Source: Enterosoma sp964427595 (lineage in GTDB: Bacteria; Bacillota_I; Bacilli_A; RFN20; CAG-288). Taken from it: a stretch of 10,424 nt of DNA. The first letter of the stretch is position 1. Every line of letters starts with the position of its first letter. Shown here piece after piece: positions 6,769 to 10,424 of the stretch. The translations under genes were made by a program, and so were the position numbers. The stretch is from NCBI GenBank assembly GCA_964427595.1, contig CAYRUQ010000031.1:1-10424 (forward strand), read 5' to 3'. The notes beneath the pieces were generated by a model. The model worked only from the letters and a program-made list of their open reading frames with translations. It ran no database searches and was not told the DNA's origin.

Positions 6769-7415
6769 TCCTTCTTTAACCACAGCGGTTTGATTTCAAA
6801 TTCTGGTTTCTTCAGTTTTGCTTCTTTAGGAAAAGCTAAACGATAGGCGTTAAGATACATCCTATCCGCTTTATCTCTTGAGTATCTTTCATCGCCAATC
6901 AAAGTTAAACCAAGCTCTCTAATAGCTAATCTGATTTGGTTTTTGCGGCCAGTTAAAATTCTGATATCTAAAACACTTCCTTCTTTGATGTGATTTTTAC
7001 TTTCTAATAAAGTGATAGCTTCTTTACCATTGACTTTGTCTTTAGTGACATAGACTTGGTGACTTTTATTTTGAGTGAGATACTGTCTTACTTGATACTT
7101 TTTATTTAAAGGTAAGTCTTCTCTAACTACAGCTTCATAACATCTCTCTACTCTTCGTTGTTCAAAGATGCTTTGAAGTCTTTCTTTTACTGTGTAATTC
7201 TTGGCAAAAATCAGCAGGCCAGAAGTATCAAAGTCGAGTCTATGAACGATGAAGAGATTCTCTTTCTTAGCTAGTTGTCTTTCTTTAAGAAAATGATAGG
7301 CGTTATTGAAATATGTCTTCTTATCAGAAGTTCTGATAGTTAATAACTTAGCTGGTTTAAAGCAGACGATGATATCTCTATCTTCGTAGAGAATGATGAT
7401 TTTTTCATTTCTCAT
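6765..7415 (-). CDS. RluA-family RNA pseudouridine synthase, no S4 domain
   Basis: A 216-residue enzyme that isomerises specific uridines in rRNA or tRNA to pseudouridine. The catalytic motif HRLDFDTSGLL lies at 58-68 with the catalytic D61. The N-terminal strand and loop LYEDRDIIVCFKPAKLLT (9-26) matches the family, though the usual KPAG reads KPAK. A later GRKNQIRLAIRELG holds the conserved R-x-Q-I-R pattern. The S4 RNA-binding domain found in RluC/RluD is missing, so substrate choice is unclear. The ATG at 7415 is the first credible start. An in-frame TTG at 7466 would begin inside the tRNA gene. No ribosome site is visible and the ATG comes 7 bases after the T-run of the tRNA terminator. 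The 3' end meets thiI tail to tail with overlapping stops. Confidence 0.9.
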   Translation of the reverse strand: MRNEKIIILYEDRDIIVCFKPAKLLTIRTSDKKTYFNNAYHFLKERQLAKKENLFIVHRLDFDTSGLLIFAKNYTVKERLQSIFEQRRVERCYEAVVREDLPLNKKYQVRQYLTQNKSHQVYVTKDKVNGKEAITLLESKNHIKEGSVLDIRILTGRKNQIRLAIRELGLTLIGDERYSRDKADRMYLNAYRLAFPKEAKLKKPEFEIKPLWLKKD

Positions 7416-7421
7416 TTTTTC

Positions 7422-7445
7422 AAAAAAATGCCCGTCTAGCCGGGC
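7422..7445 (-). terminator. Rho-independent terminator of the tRNA pair
   Basis: On the minus strand GCCCG and CGGGC pair around a six-base loop (GCTAGA) and are followed by ATTTTTTT. It starts 13 bases after the last tRNA base, as expected for a tRNA transcript. The next gene's start codon follows the T-run by seven bases, so this hairpin also sits where that gene's ribosome site would be. Confidence 0.85.
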
Positions 7446-7458
7446 AATTAATTTCAAT

Positions 7459-7532
7459 TGGATCAAACAGGACTTGAACCTGTAACGCCACGGTTATGGG
7501 CCGTGTACTCTAACCAATTGAGCTATTGATCC
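7459..7532 (-). tRNA. tRNA with anticodon CAT, probably tRNA-Ile2 (lysidine type)
   Basis: A 74-base cloverleaf. The acceptor is GGATCAA/TTGATCC with A73. T8 is present. The D arm is GCTC/GAGT with a G10-T25 wobble and the GG of the D loop. The anticodon stem is CACGG/CCGTG with loop CCCATAA, and the T arm is ACAGG-TTCAAGT-CCTGT. The anticodon is CAT. It is not the initiator: it has a G1-C72 pair, a C11-G24 pair and no GGG/CCC anticodon stem. The neighbouring gene is a standard elongator Met, and GG-loop-CC with ...CATAA matches bacterial tRNA-Ile2, whose C34 is changed to lysidine by TilS. CCA is not encoded. Oddly, position 33 is C where T is nearly universal. Ile2 versus Met is an inference, the tRNA call itself is firm. 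Confidence 0.85.
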
Positions 7533-7537
7533 ATCTA

Positions 7538-7614
7538 TGGTGGCTGTGAGGAGATTCGAACTCTTGACATACCGGGTATGAACCGGCTGCTCTAGCCAAC
7601 TGAGCTACACAGCC
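7538..7614 (-). tRNA. tRNA-Met (CAT), elongator
   Basis: A 74-base cloverleaf plus an encoded CCA (7538-7540). The acceptor is GGCTGTG/CACAGCC with A73. T8 is present. The D arm is GCTC-AGTTGGCTA-GAGC. The anticodon stem is GCCGG/CCGGT with loop TTCATAC, giving CAT. The T arm is AAGAG-TTCGAAT-CTCCT, with one A50-C64 mismatch. The loop TTCATAC and the GGC start match the Bacillus elongator methionine tRNA. It is the first gene of a two-tRNA transcript, six bases upstream of the other CAT tRNA (counting from the encoded CCA to the next G1 at 7532 leaves five spacer bases). Confidence 0.93.
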
Positions 7615-7630
7615 ATATAGAGCAAAGAAA

Positions 7631-7659
7631 ATGATATAAAATTTTCAGTTAAATTGCAA
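7631..7659 (-). promoter_or_regulatory. Promoter of the tRNA pair
   Basis: On the minus strand TTGCAA (7659-7654) and TATCAT (7636-7631) are separated by exactly 17 bases. They match four of six and five of six consensus positions. The expected start is about 7624, ten bases before the tRNA-Met 5' end. Read-through from this promoter may also be the only transcription reaching the pseudouridine synthase gene. Confidence 0.65.
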
Positions 7660-7845
7660 GTATTATTGAAGGAAAATCAGACTGGAAATCTGGTTTGTTT
7701 TGAATAATTAAAATTTAAAATTTTATAATCGAACTTATTAAATTTTTCTTTTCATTCAAAAGAAATGTCTCGCCTAATTCAAAACAAATTTAATTTTCTA
7801 TGCTTAGAATGCTTGTGTTAGTTGTATTGTGATATGTAATTAATA
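7660..7845. other. AT-rich spacer between the tRNA promoter and the large surface gene
   Basis: No gene is seen here. On the minus strand an imperfect hairpin at 7674-7696 (AAACCAGA/TCTGATTT with one mismatch, seven-base loop, then T-rich) could end the surface-gene transcript about 150 bases after its stop. It is weak. The rest is low-complexity A/T sequence. Confidence 0.4.
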
Positions 7846-10424
7846 TTAGGCAACTGTAGTTAATTGCCACTTGTTACTACTATTATATGTCATTGTACAA
7901 GAGTCTGTGCTATCTATTGTTGCACCTCTGCCAGAGTTTCCACCAATCATCCAATCGAGATTTACACCATAAGCATATGTGCTGTTAGCTCCATCACTAG
8001 CCTCAAGATATATACCTTGGTAATAAATGTATGTTGTGCTATTAGAAGATATTGAATGCGTTGTTGAATTATAAGTAACTTCTTGATATGTGCCAGATAA
8101 TTGTAATTGGTCGTCCTGATACCAACTATTTAAGAATCCGCTGTTCATTATCAAAGCATAGGTATTAGTTCCGTTAGTAACTAATCCAGTTCTAGCATCA
8201 TAAGTTCCACCATCTATATTTGAATTATCACTAACAATCACTCCCTGTGAAATAATAGGCGCATTTATATAATTCATGACCATAAAGTTACCAGTACCAT
8301 TTAGTGTATAACTTGCGTTATAACCTCCACCAATACTTCTACTAGCATGAGCTAAACATGGAATAATTCCGGGTTGAGTTTGATTCTTGTAAACTGAATC
8401 ATCATTATATAAATCTAGAGATTCATTGTTTCTATAATCGTTGATAGTTCCTGACAGAACATAGCCTGGATAATCAGTGCTACTGATACTTGTAAAAGTA
8501 AAAGTGCCATACAAATCACAGCGTGCAGGTCTGTTTTCACTCATATATTGCCAAAAAACATGTGAACCATAAACATTATAAATGTTTGGAGAAACAGAAT
8601 CATTTCCACTATATAATGTTGTCGAAGAACGGCGTAATGATGCCAAACCTGCATTATACATTGACCAAAAATATTGAGCAAAAATCAAACCTCCAGATCG
8701 ATATAAATTCACGGTATTAATGCTGGTGGCTCCTCTTTGAGAACTGAAAGATGTAAAACAAAAGTTAATTGTACTATCCTCATCAACATATAAATAACTA
8801 CCTGGTAAAAAGACTAATTCTGCATCTAAGTTAACAGTCGAGTTATAGAGATATATTTCAAAATAAGAAGGAACGATAAATTGTGAATCCGCTGAACTGA
8901 TTTCAATAGAGTAACTTGATAAATCCATAACAAAATAATTAAAGTCTATGTCACAATCGTACACACTATATTTGATTCTTTGGTTGTAAAGGTTGTTTCT
9001 AATGATGTAGGAAGTTGAATTGTCATTAACTATATCTTCATCATATGAAACAGATCTAACTATATGACCTTGATCACCTGTCATTGTTATAAGAGATTCA
9101 TTATCAGTACCAATTAAAGATATTTCTGTTGTAAATCCTTGATAAGATCTTCCACCACTATCTTTCATACAAATTCCTTTAAGATTCCCACCATACTTAA
9201 TATCAATATTGCAATCAAGATAAGGCATTCTAAACATTCTAAAGAGACTTAAATTAAAGTAGTAAATAAAGACATCAGTTTCATGAGCACAGTCTTCAAG
9301 AGTTAAAAGACCTTTAAGAGCGGAGCCGTTTTCAACCACAATAGTTCCTTTATCGCCACTTGAATCAGTAATGGAGCCATAAGCAGTTAATGTCGAACCA
9401 TTAGTCAAAATCAAATCATGACCATTCAAATCAATCTCTGTATATGCTCCTACAATAAAATTATTGTAATTGTTTTGAGCCCAATTAATATTTGAACCAT
9501 AAAATCCATTATGTGCACCTAAAGTGAAGTCAACCCCATTAAAGATAACATCTCTTTGTAAAGTGAATTTCTTGCAAATGTAATTGGTAGCAGCAAATTG
9601 ATTGTAATCTTCCAAAGTGGCACTTGTAATTTCAGTTATTGTAGTTGTATTAGTATTATACCTAGCATAACTAGAGCTGCCCCATATTGTTTGTCCAAAT
9701 AAAGTGGTAGGTTCATTATAAGCAGATACCAACTCATCGCTACCGCCTATCTTACTATATCCTTCAAACGGCTTATAATCAGTTGTTTTACCTTCAGTAT
9801 CAGCTAAAGCAATAGTTAAGTCTCCGTTATAGTTTTTTGTATCATCGGAATAGTAAATATATCGACTATATGTACTGCTGTAATAACAAAAACTTCCATT
9901 AAGAGTGTTTACTATTGAATTTTCAGAGCTTAAATTATCGCTATAAGTAAAATGCGTTCCGATTTGTCCGTACTCAGAGTTGTTTTGAAAGTTTGTTTGT
10001 AAATTATATCCAATATTAGATGTTTCTCTAGACCCAGTAGGTATCCATACTCTAGAACTGCTTGTACCGGTATAAGATGGCGCATTAAAATCAATATAGT
10101 CATCTTCAGTCATTGCTAAACTGGTCTCCATGGAATTTGAAGCAGTAAGAGAAATACTAGGATCATAATTTGTCTCTAGTGTTTCTTCATTCGAACCAAT
10201 ACTTTTCGCACTAAAAACCATACCGTCTTTTATGTCACCATCAAAAGTAGCTAGGTTAGTGACATTATCGTTTTCAATCCACTCATAGACATTAGTGCCA
10301 TCACTAACAAATGGAGCATCTTTTAAAGAGAGATGATAGCCAGCATCAACATACATAACAGTATCTTCTTCTTCATCAGTCAACCCTTTAAACGTGATTT
10401 TATATTTCTTACCACCGGTATATG
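7846..10424 (-). CDS. Very large secreted/surface protein with InlB-like and beta-helix-like regions (5' end outside window)
   Basis: The frame is open from the window edge (first full codon at 10422) to TAA at 7846, giving 858 residues of the C-terminal part. A TTG at 10381-10383 is not the start because the frame continues upstream as YTGGKKYKITFKG. The first ~75 residues resemble a degenerate Listeria InlB B-repeat / Flg_new unit: K-x-T-F, then VDAGYHLSL, YEWIEN, and a closing MVFSAKSI. Residues about 285-375 alternate short hydrophobic strands with Gly/Asn/Ser turns (TEIDLNGHDLILTNGSTLTA, then ENGSALKGLLTLED), like a right-handed beta-helix. The rest is rich in Ser, Asn, Thr and Tyr, with no clear repeat. 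No LPxTG, membrane tail or catalytic motif is visible and the protein ends WQLTTVA. Export is inferred from composition, since the signal peptide would be outside the window. Function unknown, adhesin or matrix protein most likely. Confidence 0.85.
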   Translation of the reverse strand, partial: YTGGKKYKITFKGLTDEEEDTVMYVDAGYHLSLKDAPFVSDGTNVYEWIENDNVTNLATFDGDIKDGMVFSAKSIGSNEETLETNYDPSISLTASNSMETSLAMTEDDYIDFNAPSYTGTSSSRVWIPTGSRETSNIGYNLQTNFQNNSEYGQIGTHFTYSDNLSSENSIVNTLNGSFCYYSSTYSRYIYYSDDTKNYNGDLTIALADTEGKTTDYKPFEGYSKIGGSDELVSAYNEPTTLFGQTIWGSSSYARYNTNTTTITEITSATLEDYNQFAATNYICKKFTLQRDVIFNGVDFTLGAHNGFYGSNINWAQNNYNNFIVGAYTEIDLNGHDLILTNGSTLTAYGSITDSSGDKGTIVVENGSALKGLLTLEDCAHETDVFIYYFNLSLFRMFRMPYLDCNIDIKYGGNLKGICMKDSGGRSYQGFTTEISLIGTDNESLITMTGDQGHIVRSVSYDEDIVNDNSTSYIIRNNLYNQRIKYSVYDCDIDFNYFVMDLSSYSIEISSADSQFIVPSYFEIYLYNSTVNLDAELVFLPGSYLYVDEDSTINFCFTSFSSQRGATSINTVNLYRSGGLIFAQYFWSMYNAGLASLRRSSTTLYSGNDSVSPNIYNVYGSHVFWQYMSENRPARCDLYGTFTFTSISSTDYPGYVLSGTINDYRNNESLDLYNDDSVYKNQTQPGIIPCLAHASRSIGGGYNASYTLNGTGNFMVMNYINAPIISQGVIVSDNSNIDGGTYDARTGLVTNGTNTYALIMNSGFLNSWYQDDQLQLSGTYQEVTYNSTTHSISSNSTTYIYYQGIYLEASDGANSTYAYGVNLDWMIGGNSGRGATIDSTDSCTMTYNSSNKWQLTTVA

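Noticed and set aside
6755..6772. Small hairpin AGGAT/ATCCT over the thiI stop as a bidirectional terminator
   Set aside because: It has only five pairs, an eight-base loop and no T-run of note.
7416..7466. Longer N-terminus of the pseudouridine synthase from a TTG at 7466
   Set aside because: It would start inside the tRNA 3' end and translate through the terminator hairpin. The family N-terminus begins at about the ATG at 7415.
7713..7735. AT-only near-palindrome in the spacer
   Set aside because: It is low-complexity A/T sequence, symmetrical by chance and without a GC stem.
7864..8720. Short plus-strand frames opposite the large surface gene
   Set aside because: They are antisense shadows with no start signals and His/Cys/Ile-rich odd composition.
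10381..10383. TTG as start of the large surface protein
   Set aside because: The frame is open upstream to the window edge with coding-like sequence, and no ribosome site precedes the TTG.
1..10424. Use of TGA as tryptophan (Mycoplasma-type code)
   Set aside because: TGA ends the ezrA-like and nifS-like genes at the expected lengths, and Trp in rubrerythrin is TGG.

Overview
The window looks like chromosome from a low-GC Gram-positive bacterium of the Bacilli / Erysipelotrichia / walled-Mollicutes-relative type, probably an anaerobe. Three things point there: an EzrA-type division protein, a CcpA-like regulator, and ThiI of the short Bacillus form with its own NifS-type cysteine desulfurase. 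TGA is used as a stop (ends of the ezrA-like and nifS-like genes) and Trp is TGG, so this is the standard bacterial code and not the Mycoplasma/Spiroplasma code. A rubrerythrin fits an oxygen-sensitive lifestyle. The species cannot be named from the sequence alone.

Layout. 1-606 (minus) is the broken remnant of a surface-type protein gene with a very acidic stretch: it has no usable start and carries a one-base frameshift. 607-778 holds imperfect direct repeats and the rubrerythrin leader. 779-1333 (plus) is rubrerythrin, closed by a strong intrinsic terminator. 1393-1722 is a regulatory intergenic region with three palindromes and a perfect TATAAT box. 1723-6768 (plus) is a tightly packed four-gene unit: CcpA/LacI-like regulator, EzrA-like protein, cysteine desulfurase, ThiI. 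6765-7415 (minus) is a small RluA-family pseudouridine synthase convergent with thiI, with stop codons overlapping. 7459-7614 (minus) holds two tRNA genes, both with anticodon CAT (one elongator Met, one probably Ile2), with a promoter before and a terminator after. 7846-10424 (minus) is the 3' part of a very large secreted/surface protein gene that runs off the window.

How the parts relate. The cysteine desulfurase and ThiI form the known sulfur relay for 4-thiouridine at tRNA position 8 (both tRNAs here have T8), and a pseudouridine synthase sits beside them, so the middle of the window is largely an RNA-modification block. It shares an apparent transcript with a division-ring regulator and a catabolite-control-like repressor. 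The two window ends are surface-protein genes, one decayed and one intact as far as seen, with codon use (more ATT/ATA and AGT, less ATC/GTC/CTC) unlike the core genes between them.

The points most worth a second look are: the tRNA with C instead of T at position 33; the pseudouridine synthase whose start codon lies immediately after the tRNA terminator; the operator-like palindromes 42 bp apart before the regulator; the CcpA-like protein with an altered effector pocket; and the repeat-flanked, poly-C-marked breakpoint of the left-hand surface gene. I found no CRISPR array, complete insertion sequence or defence system.
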